Positions 39,540 through 49,274 of a stretch of DNA of 64,000 bases are shown in pieces (position 1 is the stretch's first letter; the number at the start of each line of letters is the position of its first letter). Below the pieces are notes generated by a model, which was given only the letters and a program-made list of their open reading frames with translations, made no database searches and was not told where the DNA came from. The position numbers and the translations under genes were made by a program. Source of the stretch: Leishmania martiniquensis (taxonomy: Eukaryota > Euglenozoa > Kinetoplastea > Trypanosomatida > Trypanosomatidae); the NCBI RefSeq assembly GCF_017916325.1, contig NC_090163.1:5001-69000 (forward strand). The letters are read 5' to 3'.

Positions 39540-40335
39540 CGGTATAGAAGACGCCGGTGGGAGCGAGTGGAGGCGAACCGCGGGGCCTCCTCCGTTGCTG
39601 TGCACTGCGCTTCAGCGGGTGGCTGGTAACTTGAGATTCCCCATTCCACACACCTTCAGCGGAATGGCGCTGCGCCGTGGAGGTGCTGCGAAGCGAGACG
39701 GTGTCGGGGCATGCGCTGGCACACGGAAGTTGAAAACTGTTCTTCTCATGCCTCTACACGTGCGCATCGACAGCGTCGGCGCCGCCGCGTTGGCATCTAA
39801 TGGTCAAGTGTGCGCACGTGTCAAGGTCACAGCTGAAGCTCGTTATTACTCTCCCTTCGTTTTTTTATCGTGAGCGTTTTGGAGTGCTCTAAGGCCCAAC
39901 ATGCAACCATGTTGAAAAAATAACGCTCGCTACTAGCAGCTCGCACTCCGTCAGGCAAGCGGCACTTAATATGCTGCCCGGGTGCGCTGCGCGTTGAGCA
40001 AAACCGCTTTGGTGTGCACCTAGCTATCGTTTCAGCGGACTTCCACAGCTGACGGCTGACGTTGCTGGCGTTCGCTCGACGCTTCCTTTCGATTTTTCTC
40101 GCTGGATTCGGTTCGAAAGTTTAGCGTTAGGCCATCGCGGTACGCATCGACTCTGTTGCGTTCGCACACACACACTCTCTCTCTGACACTCTTCTGCGCG
40201 CTGTGCTCGCGTTTTGTTGTTGCATCCCTGCGGACTGCGATGCCGCGGGCGTTGCTCTGTTGCACGATATCAATAGCAGCATTAGTGGACCAGAGAACTT
40301 AAGCATACACGCGACGCGGCAGAAGTGAGCACTTC
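39540..40335. other. Intergenic spacer
   Basis: Downstream flank of the pseudogene and leader of the fusion gene, with C/T-rich stretches near 40084-40105 and 40165-40195. No gene is seen. Confidence 0.5.
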
Positions 40336-43300
40336 ATGATGTCTGCGGGCGGTGATAGTTGTGCCTCGGTGCGAGTGCTGAGCTACAATTTCAATATCCT
40401 TCCTCGAGGTAGTGGTGGGTATCAGCATGAGCGCATCGAAACCTTTCTTGCTACCGTCGACGCGTACGATGTAGTGCTGCTGCAGGAGGTATACGCCACG
40501 AGCTATTTCCCGTACATTCTTCAGAAGCAGCTCTGCTATCAGAAGATGCTCCTGGATGGGCTGAAGGCGAAGGGACTTCAATACTATGTAATTTCGCGGC
40601 AGCCGTCTTACTTTACAATGCTGCGGTATAACGTGTGCTCGGACAACGGCCTCATCATTGCTTCGCGCTTTCCTGTATGGCACCGTGGCTCCTACACATT
40701 TCGCACCCGCGAGCGAGGCGAGGCATCGGTCAGCAAAGGGTGTCTGTTTGCAGAAGTGGAAGTGCCTGCTCTGGAGGGCGATGGAAGCCAACGCATTGTC
40801 TTCTTCAATGTCCATCTGCGCCCGGAGGACAACCTGCCTTCCGAATCGTCGCAGATGCAACAGGTTCACCGCTTCGTGGAGGCAGCCCTCGCCCAGGTGC
40901 AGGAGCAGCACAAGGACGGCTACAGACCGGGGGCGCCACGGCAGCGGGGAGCAGAGCTACCGTTCATCATCGCTGGCGACTTCAATATCCACGGCATCGA
41001 CCCCGTGACTGGGCATCCCTCGAAGAGGTTCCTGGAGATGCTAAACCTGTTTCAGGACATTGGATCTGTACGGGATGTCATTTATGAGGAGACGGGGCAG
41101 AACCCCCCGACTCGCCCACCCATTCTTTTCTTCCCAAAGCTGTCAAAGCTGGAGCGCTACGAGTCGATACCGCAGCGGCAGGACTACTTTCTGGCGGAGA
41201 GGCGCGTTCAGGTTGAGAAGCCACACCTAGAAAAGTACGTGGTGAGCAGCCGTCGCCCGTACACGTACTTGTCGGACCACTTTGGCATCACATGCCGTGT
41301 GACGGTTGCACTGAACATCAGCGGCAGTGCCCAAGCGCGCGCGCCTTCGCGCTTCAACGCTTTCTCTCTTGTCGAGGCTGCCAACCACGAGCACTCCAAT
41401 CCTACTTCAAATGCGTGGCTGGAGGCAGCCTTTATTGCCATGTTTGGGTGGTGGCTCTTTTCCTTCAGTTTCACCTCTCTGGTGCTGTGCGCTGCACTGG
41501 TGTGGTTTGTGCGCTGGGCCCAGAACTACAGTGCCTCGCCGGTGCCGGGTGAACCACCTCTGCTGACGATGGAGGCTCTCAAAGGTAAGGGGGACATGTG
41601 CTTCGACAACAGGGCACTTAATCCACTGGCAGGGGTGCGGACGCTCGGGGAGATGTGGGAACGCAGTGTGACCCGCTTCCGAACCTTCAAGTGCCTTGGC
41701 GCGACCAGCGAGCTCGGGGAACCGCAGTGGATGACGTACGGTACGGTGGACATCCGCGCGCGAGAGCTTGGAGCTGGTCTCTTAGAGATGGGCTTCCGTG
41801 CTGGTGATCTGATCGGCGTGGCGTCCGAGCCGAGTCGCAGCATTGTTATTCTTGAAGTGGCTTGCGCGTTGTACGGTTTCACGACGGTGCCGCTGGCGGG
41901 TAAGCGCAGCACGATGCGGGCTCTGTTGGACCACTACAAGATCCGCGTTGCCGTTGGGGACCGCAGCTCTGTGGCGACGCTGCTCACGTGCCGCTCCACC
42001 AATCTTGAGGTCGTCATGTACACCAGCCCATTTGGTGACGAGGACGCCCACGCGACCGCGAAGGATCTCAGCATCCGGCTCGTCCCTTTCGAGCTTGTCG
42101 AGCAGAAGGGGCGGCTGAGGCCGGTTGCACCTGTGAAGGAGCACGTGACGACGGATTCCGTCTTCACGTACACAATGGACAACACGAATAGTGTTGTGAG
42201 CGACGACGGTAGTGTGCTGCTGCCGGTGCGGCACTCCGCCGTCTTGCACGATCTAAGCCTCTTGCTGATGACTGGCGTGCTTCCGTTGTCGTTCAAAAGG
42301 GAGTCAATGGTTTGGTTCAGTCCTATGGCGGTGCTTTTTCACCGAGTGTGCGTGCTCGGCATGCTGAGCCAGGGTAACGCCATTGCCACGGTGGGCGCTG
42401 CTCACCTGCAGGAAGCCTTCGTGAAATTCCACCCGACTCTCCTGGTCACCTCGCCGTCGCTCTTTAGCAGGAGTCGCCTGCAGCTCAGCCGCGCGCTGCA
42501 CCGGCACAGCGCATTGTACAACTGGTTCTTTAGCCGCACCTTTCAGCTGCGTTCACGTCTCATCCACCTCAAGCGGCAGGACAGTTCCCTTCTTCGGTTC
42601 ATCTTTTTCCGTGCCTTCCAGAAGCAGCTTGGGGGATGCGTCCGAAAGATTATTTTGAGTGTCTCACAGGAGAGCACCCCCTTCAGCTTGATGGAGCACG
42701 TCAGTGTGTGCTACGTGCCGCTAGTGTGTGAGGTGAGCTACGAAAACGGTGTCGGTGTGTGTACTATCGATGGTACGCCGGCGCCCTCGATGCAGCTCGA
42801 CCTAGAGCCGATCAGCGACCTCTCCGACGGTGTTGGCATTGGCCGACTGGCCGTCACGAGGAAAGATGAGCCGCGCAGGCGCCTTGAGATCGCGGCGCAG
42901 TGGAAGCGCGATGGCACTGTTACGTTTCTTGGGGAGCCGCTGGGAATCCTCTGGCCAGTTTCCTACCAGTACGCCATCGCCGCGGAGCTGGAACGCATCT
43001 TTTCCGTTTCGAGGTACATTAACGCCATCTTCGTCTACTGCGACCCACTGAAGCCGATTATCGCGGTTGTGTACCCGAACCGTGACACGATCGAGTTCGA
43101 GTGGCACCAGTCCCACTGCTGCGACGGCCCTGTGCGGCAACTCGGCTGGACAGACCTGGTGGAGTACGGCAAGTCAGTTATCGCTGCCGACCTCGCTAGC
43201 ATCGCTGGAGAGCAGGAGCTGCACCCGTCACAGGTCCCAGAATTCGTGCACCTCCACCCGCACGCGTTCAGCGACCACAGCACCTTCCTCACCCCCTTTG

Positions 43301-44721
43301 GAAAGATTCGTCGCGAGGCCGTGCACATCTACTTCAGCTCCGTGTTCGAGAAGCTCTACAGCGGTAACGCCACCTCACCGCTCACCGCACACAGCGCCGA
43401 CTGGCAGGAGGACGCGAGCGACGTTGAGAGCAGCGGCACAAAGCTCAGCTCGATGTGTGGCTTTGATCTACGCGTTCCGGTCACCATTGACATCGGTGGC
43501 ACATTTGCGAAAATCGCCTTCATTATGCCCCCTATGAGTGGTTCCTTCACGAGGTTCCCATCGACCATTGTCGAGGCGTCGTCGCTGTCGGAGAAATTGG
43601 GCCTGCGCACATTCCGTTTCTTTGCGGATGAGGAAGCAGCTGAGAAGGAGTTGCACGCACGTCAGCACTCGCGCGTCGGAACGTTCCGTTTCTTGAAGAT
43701 TCCCTCCCAACAGGTCCCGCGTTTTGCTGATTATCTCGCCAGCTTCCACGCCATCAACTACTTCAAGCCGCAGTACACCACGCACGTACGCGCCACGGGT
43801 GGAGGGGCGTTCAAATATGCTTCAATGGCGCGAAGCGTCCTGGGTATCGAGTTTGACGTGGTGAAAGAGATGGATGCCGTCGTGAAGGGGCTTAACCTGG
43901 TGCTACGCGTCGCGCCCGAGTCCGTCTTCACAGTGGATCCGTTGACCGGCGTCCATCATCCGCATCGACTGGTGAGCAGTGGGGACGGCTTCTCGCCGTT
44001 TCCGTACCTGCTCATCAACATTGGCTCTGGTATCTCTTTCATTAAATGCACCGGCGCTGACGGGGCGCATGTTCGTGTGGGCGGCTCCCCCATCGGCGGC
44101 GCAACGTTTTGGGGCCTAATCCGCACGATGACGAATCTCACATCGTGGGAGGAGGTCATGGAGATTATGCGACTGGACGGTCCGGGCGACAACAAGAACG
44201 TTGACTTGCTCGTTGGTGACATCTATGGCTACAACGCAAAGGACCTGCCTGCCATGCTGTTCAGTGAGACGGTGGCGAGCACCTTCGGCAGGCTGGGGAC
44301 GGAGCGGTTTTACGACATGAAGCGCAGTAGCATCACCGACCACTATGCAGACGACGACGCAGCGGGTGAGATACTGTCGCCGAAGGCGTCGAAGGCCCCC
44401 TTTATGCTCTCGCACCTGCCTCTCGGCAACGGAGCCAAGGTGGCATCGGCGATTGATATTGTGCGGTCCCTGCTGAACATGATCGCAAGTAACGTAACGC
44501 AGCTGGCGTACTTGCATGCACGCCTACACGGGGTGCCGAACATCTTCTTCGCTGGCGGCTTTGTGCGCGACAATGCGATGATTTGGAGTTTGATCAGTGG
44601 GGCGATGAAGTACTGGTCCTCCGGGGACTGCCATGCCCACTTCCTCGAGCATGACGGCTACCTGGGAGCACTCGGGTGCGCCATTCTTGACCCGCATGGG
44701 GATGCGGCGAAGGAGGAGTGA
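40336..44721 (+). CDS. Fusion protein: EEP phosphodiesterase (neutral-sphingomyelinase-like) + acyl-CoA-synthetase-like + pantothenate kinase
   Basis: A 1461-residue, three-part protein. (1) Residues ~10-328 are an endonuclease/exonuclease/phosphatase-fold hydrolase of neutral sphingomyelinase type: SYNFNIL (N18), LLQEVYA (E51), NVHL (H160), AGDFNIHG (D215, N217) and YLSDHFG (D314, H315). All expected active-site residues are present. (2) A hydrophobic span (about 366-392) anchors the protein. (3) Residues ~415-1000 resemble a long-chain acyl-CoA synthetase (GTVDIRARELGAGLLEMGF, SRSIVILEVACALYGFTTVP, late LTPFGKIRR), but the ATP-binding TSG-TG-PKG loop is absent, so activity is doubtful. (4) Residues ~1045-1455 are a type II pantothenate kinase: TIDIGGTFAKI (1050-1060), RATGGGAFK, VKEMDAVVKGLNLVL, LLINIGSGIS, GDIYGYNA and FLEHDGYLGALGC. 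Pantothenate kinase starts coenzyme A synthesis. The joining suggests lipid breakdown and CoA supply at one membrane, which is inference. Confidence 0.9.
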   Translation: MMSAGGDSCASVRVLSYNFNILPRGSGGYQHERIETFLATVDAYDVVLLQEVYATSYFPYILQKQLCYQKMLLDGLKAKGLQYYVISRQPSYFTMLRYNVCSDNGLIIASRFPVWHRGSYTFRTRERGEASVSKGCLFAEVEVPALEGDGSQRIVFFNVHLRPEDNLPSESSQMQQVHRFVEAALAQVQEQHKDGYRPGAPRQRGAELPFIIAGDFNIHGIDPVTGHPSKRFLEMLNLFQDIGSVRDVIYEETGQNPPTRPPILFFPKLSKLERYESIPQRQDYFLAERRVQVEKPHLEKYVVSSRRPYTYLSDHFGITCRVTVALNISGSAQARAPSRFNAFSLVEAANHEHSNPTSNAWLEAAFIAMFGWWLFSFSFTSLVLCAALVWFVRWAQNYSASPVPGEPPLLTMEALKGKGDMCFDNRALNPLAGVRTLGEMWERSVTRFRTFKCLGATSELGEPQWMTYGTVDIRARELGAGLLEMGFRAGDLIGVASEPSRSIVILEVACALYGFTTVPLAGKRSTMRALLDHYKIRVAVGDRSSVATLLTCRSTNLEVVMYTSPFGDEDAHATAKDLSIRLVPFELVEQKGRLRPVAPVKEHVTTDSVFTYTMDNTNSVVSDDGSVLLPVRHSAVLHDLSLLLMTGVLPLSFKRESMVWFSPMAVLFHRVCVLGMLSQGNAIATVGAAHLQEAFVKFHPTLLVTSPSLFSRSRLQLSRALHRHSALYNWFFSRTFQLRSRLIHLKRQDSSLLRFIFFRAFQKQLGGCVRKIILSVSQESTPFSLMEHVSVCYVPLVCEVSYENGVGVCTIDGTPAPSMQLDLEPISDLSDGVGIGRLAVTRKDEPRRRLEIAAQWKRDGTVTFLGEPLGILWPVSYQYAIAAELERIFSVSRYINAIFVYCDPLKPIIAVVYPNRDTIEFEWHQSHCCDGPVRQLGWTDLVEYGKSVIAADLASIAGEQELHPSQVPEFVHLHPHAFSDHSTFLTPFGKIRREAVHIYFSSVFEKLYSGNATSPLTAHSADWQEDASDVESSGTKLSSMCGFDLRVPVTIDIGGTFAKIAFIMPPMSGSFTRFPSTIVEASSLSEKLGLRTFRFFADEEAAEKELHARQHSRVGTFRFLKIPSQQVPRFADYLASFHAINYFKPQYTTHVRATGGGAFKYASMARSVLGIEFDVVKEMDAVVKGLNLVLRVAPESVFTVDPLTGVHHPHRLVSSGDGFSPFPYLLINIGSGISFIKCTGADGAHVRVGGSPIGGATFWGLIRTMTNLTSWEEVMEIMRLDGPGDNKNVDLLVGDIYGYNAKDLPAMLFSETVASTFGRLGTERFYDMKRSSITDHYADDDAAGEILSPKASKAPFMLSHLPLGNGAKVASAIDIVRSLLNMIASNVTQLAYLHARLHGVPNIFFAGGFVRDNAMIWSLISGAMKYWSSGDCHAHFLEHDGYLGALGCAILDPHGDAAKEE

Positions 44722-45604
44722 TGCAGATGCAGGCGATGTGAGAAAGAAGAGCGATTACCGGCGACGCATGTGGCGGTGGTGAGGATGGTGGACGCGTATG
44801 CGAGGCGGTTCGCCGCCGTAGTCTCTGCACCCTTTCGGTTTTCGTCCCTCCCTCTTCTGTCAAGCGTCTTGCTGACCGCTTTGTGCGGAAGTATGCCGTC
44901 TCGCGACGTATTGAGGGGGTGAGGGGCGCTTTCTGAAGCTACCGGAAGGGCATCCCAGGCACGCCAGAATGGAGTGGCTTGCGATTTATTTTCTTAGTCT
45001 TTCTTCCGTGACTGCGATGGCGTTGTTTACGTCGTCCGGTGCGCGCGCGCAGGGAAGGGGCTTGTCCGCGTAACCGGTGCGATACCTATCGCCAGGAGTG
45101 AGAGGTGCAGACGAAAGGAGGACAAACCTGCGCAGCGCGATGCATGCACGCGGATCTCTCGCGCATTGCTCGACTTGCGCTTTGTAGCGGAAGCTACTTC
45201 CTTGTTTTGGGGCGCATAATGGTGCATATAGGGAAGCAGCGGATGCACGGAGGCGCAGCATGCACTACGGTGCACCATCCGTGGACACCTTTTGTCCTCT
45301 TCGCGTGCGGGCAGTTTTACCCTTTTGCGTAGTGCAGCTGGCTCCCATCGACATGGTTTAGTCTTTTCGCTTTCCACCCTGCATTTTTTTTTGCTGTGCC
45401 GCTTTTCTGATATTTTTCTTTGATGCAAGGGATCGTCGTCTTACTCAGTTTCTTTCTTTGTTTTGGCTGTGCTGTTTGACGTGTTTCCCTTCAGCATGAC
45501 TGAATCGTGAATGCGACAGCGCACGAGGGTGCCGCGCTTGGAAACAGCCTCTCACACTTGATGGTGCCACCTAACCGATACTTCCTTACCATTCTTCTTT
45601 ATTC
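44722..45604. other. Intergenic spacer
   Basis: 3' UTR of the fusion gene and T/C-rich leader sequence ending in several tracts (45355-45475). No gene is seen. Confidence 0.5.
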
Positions 45605-45820
45605 ATGGGTGCACGTGACAAGATCGACGTCTGCACACGTACTGAGTTCAGCACACAGGGCTCTCCCGACTTTCGCCACAAGGCAGCTGATATGATGCGC
45701 CGAGCACTACGAAGGTTCACTAAGATGCAAAAAAAAGAGTTATACATGAAGGATACAAAAGAAGTCTGTGCGAGGTGCCGCGCACGCTGGAAGTACGTGG
45801 AAGACGGTTGGCGTCTTTGA
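45605..45820 (+). CDS. Tentative small basic protein
   Basis: A 71-residue open frame from an ATG (MGARDKIDVCTRTEF) to a stop. Codon choice is coding-like and amino-acid make-up is balanced, unlike the C/S/L-rich spacer frames around it. The middle is a basic amphipathic helix (MMRRALRRFTKMQKKEL), then CARCRARWKYVEDGW with one CxxC pair. T/C-rich DNA just upstream (45578-45603) could supply a splice acceptor, although no AG stands between the last tract and the ATG. No family recognised. It may be a real small gene of the unit or a chance frame. Confidence 0.45.
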   Translation: MGARDKIDVCTRTEFSTQGSPDFRHKAADMMRRALRRFTKMQKKELYMKDTKEVCARCRARWKYVEDGWRL

Positions 45821-46775
45821 AGCTGTCTCGAGCATGCGATGGAGTGCAGATCCTCAACTGTGCTGCTCATTCGCTTTCCGTCTCGAAAAGAAAAAAAGAC
45901 GGTATTCTTAATGTGTTGTGCTGCACCGCACGAGCGATGGCCAATTTTCGATTTACCGCCTCCAACACGGAGACCTTCGATGGCACTCTCTACTCACATG
46001 CACTCTTTTTGTTTTCTCTCGGCTCTCACGCATGGCACTTCTCCGGGCGCGGGCCTCCAGCTTTCTCTCTCTCGTACGGCTTTCCTTTGTCCTATAGTGG
46101 GCTCGGCGCTCTTTCGCTGTTTTCACTGCCAAATGGTCTCGTGAGAGGGTGCACCCTGTGCGTTTCTTCGCAGACGAAAAGGACCTGCACACCTGCCGGC
46201 ACTGCACCGAGTGGCCCTCTCTTTTTGTGCCTCTTTTTGACCGGCTGCAGGCTCCCATCTCGGCTCTTGTGCTCCCGGCGTGACGGCATCTTTTTTAGCA
46301 TCTGGCGTGCACTTCTCATCGTTCAAGCCTACGCATACACACCCCTCTCCCATTACCGTGCGACGGTGGAGAGGGCATCTCTGCTGCCCGCGGTACTCTG
46401 TCCTCTGAGGCCACACCAGCGGTAGACGCGTCACTCGCTTACACCTCCCTCTGCAGCCGTCGTCGCTGGTTCGGTTCGTGAGATCTACACACCCGAACAC
46501 CTCGCCGCTCTCCTTTTCTCTTCTTTCGCACTCCAGCGTGAGGTGTGTCATAGTGCTTCTGTCACGAGGAGCACCGTGAGTGCTCTGCGTGTGCGTACAC
46601 CGACTAAGCCGCCGACCATACACTGTATCGCTGTCGAGGTGCACACGAGGTCTGTGGTCGCTGTGCTCGGTGCCCGTCCACACCCGTTTTTTTTTTTACC
46701 GGAGAAGTCCATGCCCTTGGGCACGTCGTGCCCTTTTTCACTCCCCTCGGACCGCTCCGCTTGCCGTTGTAAGCG
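45821..46775. other. Intergenic spacer
   Basis: Pyrimidine-rich. A T11 tract at 46687-46697 followed by an AG at 46703-46704 is a candidate acceptor for the transporter. If used, an upstream ATG at 46711 opens a short frame that overlaps the main start out of frame. No gene is seen. Confidence 0.45.
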
Positions 46776-48266
46776 ATGGCGTCCGAAAGCAGCGCCCATA
46801 CTGTGACGGAAAGGGGAGCGCTCTTGTGGCAAATCCTTCGGCATGAGTCCCGTGAGCTTTGCTGGTATGTGCTTGTCTTCGCGTGCTTCCTCACGTTCGG
46901 GAGCTACTACATCTACGACTTTCCCGGCTCCATCGGCAGTGGTAGTGGCAACACCATCGCGAAGCACTTCAAAGCGCACCACAAGACCTACACGGAAAGC
47001 ATGAACCAGTACCTCTATAGCGTGTACGCATGGCCAAATACGGTACTCTCCGTCGCGGGTGGCCTCCTCATCGACAAATATGTCGGACTGCGTAAGGCCA
47101 TGCTCCTTTTCAGTGCACTTGTTCTGGCTGGCTCCGCGCTGTTCTGCTTTGGTGTCTATGAGACGGTGTATTGGGCTCTTCTGGTCGGTCGCATCGTGTT
47201 CGGCCTTGGTGGGGAGTCTCTCTCCGTCGCTCAGTCCGCTTTTGTGGCGCGATGGTTCAAGGGCCGTCGCGGCATGGCACTCGCTTTTGGAATCACCATC
47301 AGCTTCTCTCGCGTCGGCTCATCCTTCAACTTTTTATGCGCACCAGCGATTTCGAATAAGTGGGGTGTCAGTGCGGCTGCTTTTTCCGGCGTGGTTGCTT
47401 CTCTCATCTCAGTGGGTGCGTGCAGTGTGGCCGTCATGGCGGACCGCTATGCTGAGCGCACCGGCTACATAGCCGTTCCTACAGAGGAAGAGCGGGACAC
47501 GGTGGCTGACGCTGAGACGCTGCGCGTTTCAGACCTTTTGCGGATGCCGTTTGCGTATTGGCTGCTGTGCATCGTTTGTGTGCTGTGCTACACGGCGATA
47601 TTCCCTTTCGTGGGTGTTGGCAAAAACTTCTTCGAGGTAAAGTACGGCTACACCGGCGATAAAGCGTCCCGCTACCTCTCTTTTTATCAGATTACTTCCG
47701 CCCTGACGAGTCCGGTCATCGGATTGGCTGTGGACTCGGTGGGCCGCAACACATGGTGGCTCATACTTGCGTGCATCTGTTTCGCCACCATCCACGTGCT
47801 GTTTATGGCGACAATGATTCCTGGTGGCGTTCTCGTCGTGCTCATGGGGTGCTTCTACAGCTGTCTGGTGTCTGGGCTGTGGCCCTCGGTGCCATGGGTT
47901 GTTTCCGGCACAGTTGTGGGGGTGGCCTACGGCGCGATGACCTCAATCCAGAACATTGGGCTGGCAATTTTTCCAATGCTCGTGGGGGCTATCCTCGATC
48001 ACTTCCGGGAAAATAGCAGCAGCACGGCAGGGATGACGCAGTCGCAACCGCCATTGGTGGCGTACATGTGGACCGAGGCGCTGTTCTCGCTTTCAGCTTT
48101 CCTTGCATTCCTAGCGAGTGTGGTGTTACTTCTTGAGGACCGTCGCACAGGCGGAGTCCTTAGTTCTACGTGCAGCAAGCGACTGCAAATCATCGAAGAG
48201 CTCAGCCGGCAAGAGAACGACTTGTCGGGTACCGTTCCAGTTGTGGAGGAGACTGTGTATGACTGA
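46776..48266 (+). CDS. Major facilitator superfamily transporter, MFSD1-like
   Basis: A 496-residue protein with about twelve hydrophobic spans. The first half has the MFSD1-type pattern: a first span ending FGSYYIYDFPGSIGS, then NQYLYSVYAWPNTVLSVAGG, LIDKYVGLRKAM (the MFS loop 2-3 motif), and GRIVFGLGGESLSVAQSAFVARWF. The second half contains SPVIGLAVDSVGRNTWW and SVPWVVSGTVVGVAYGAMTS. Animal MFSD1 is a lysosomal dipeptide exporter held by a dileucine signal. Here ERGALL near residue 12 fits the acidic dileucine pattern, suggesting lysosomal or acidocalcisome-type targeting (inference). The C-terminal ~50 residues are hydrophilic and acidic. The ATG at 46776 is the first in frame. Confidence 0.85.
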   Translation: MASESSAHTVTERGALLWQILRHESRELCWYVLVFACFLTFGSYYIYDFPGSIGSGSGNTIAKHFKAHHKTYTESMNQYLYSVYAWPNTVLSVAGGLLIDKYVGLRKAMLLFSALVLAGSALFCFGVYETVYWALLVGRIVFGLGGESLSVAQSAFVARWFKGRRGMALAFGITISFSRVGSSFNFLCAPAISNKWGVSAAAFSGVVASLISVGACSVAVMADRYAERTGYIAVPTEEERDTVADAETLRVSDLLRMPFAYWLLCIVCVLCYTAIFPFVGVGKNFFEVKYGYTGDKASRYLSFYQITSALTSPVIGLAVDSVGRNTWWLILACICFATIHVLFMATMIPGGVLVVLMGCFYSCLVSGLWPSVPWVVSGTVVGVAYGAMTSIQNIGLAIFPMLVGAILDHFRENSSSTAGMTQSQPPLVAYMWTEALFSLSAFLAFLASVVLLLEDRRTGGVLSSTCSKRLQIIEELSRQENDLSGTVPVVEETVYD

Positions 48267-49274
48267 TGAAGGGATGAAGTGCCTTGCTGAAACGTTTTGC
48301 ACATGCTACCCGCTAGCCGACGCTCTGCCCACGACCATCTCTCGCGATTGCATTCCGTGAAGGGAGGTCCGTTTGAGGTGACCTTTTTCATTGCTGCGGA
48401 TGCTCCGCCAGCTGACGCTGTCGAAAACAGGATGACTGCTTTGCCTGCACGTGCTGTCCTGCGTATCTTATCGCACTACCGACGCGCCCATGGCCCCTTT
48501 GCTAATGTGCTGCGGCCGCGGCCTTAACCCCACGGAGGGCGCAGCGGGGCTGTAGCCTCGGATGAGCCACCCTATTCTCCTTTACCATCGGCTTTCCCAC
48601 CTAACACTTTATCCCTTTTCTGCGAGGAAAGTTATCGCAAAGGAGTGCTCGATTTTATTGCTTTGATACCGGTTTGGATGCATTTCGGTTTGTGCCGTCA
48701 AGTTCATCTTTTTCCTTTCCGTGGGTTTTTTTTTCTACGCTGCTTTGATGCCCGTCTGACACTCTGCTGAGCGCCGCTTTGTCTGCTCTATACCACTTTG
48801 ACGTTTCCTCTTCGTGAGGAGCGCAGCATTCATTCGCCTTGGCTCTGCCGGCAACTCCGTTCCATACTGAATAGGCAATTCCGTCCGAGATGTACGCACG
48901 CGACTGGGTCGCTCGTCTGTTTCCCTAAAGAGAACCAATGCGCAGGCAGTTCTTCGGCTCCTCGCTTCACTCCCCAACCACAAGCGGGCCACAGTAGGAG
49001 TGCCGCCTTCTCTTTCCGCTTGCTGCGCAACTGCTCATCTTGCCGCGTGATGTTCCCATAGGGCTCGCGCGCTGGGCCGCCTCGAGGGATGGTCCCGCCG
49101 CCCTCATCGATGCGGTTGATTTCTTGCGCTCCTCAGCTTTATCTCTGCTGCCTATATTTTCGCCATGCCATGAGTTCGCTGTGTGTGTCTTCACGCAATC
49201 CTTTCTCGTTTCGCACTGCACAAAGTTTCACACGTGTCTGTCTGTCCCTTGTCAGTTGTCGGGCGAAACACGCG
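48267..49274. other. Intergenic spacer
   Basis: T/C-rich 3' UTR and leader sequence. T runs lie near 48727-48734. The frame of the next gene is open back to 49089, but the stretch before 49275 has spacer-like composition. No gene is seen. Confidence 0.5.

Noticed and set aside
40108..40120. GGTTCGAAAG, a second B-box-like motif
   Set aside because: There are no tRNA arms around it.
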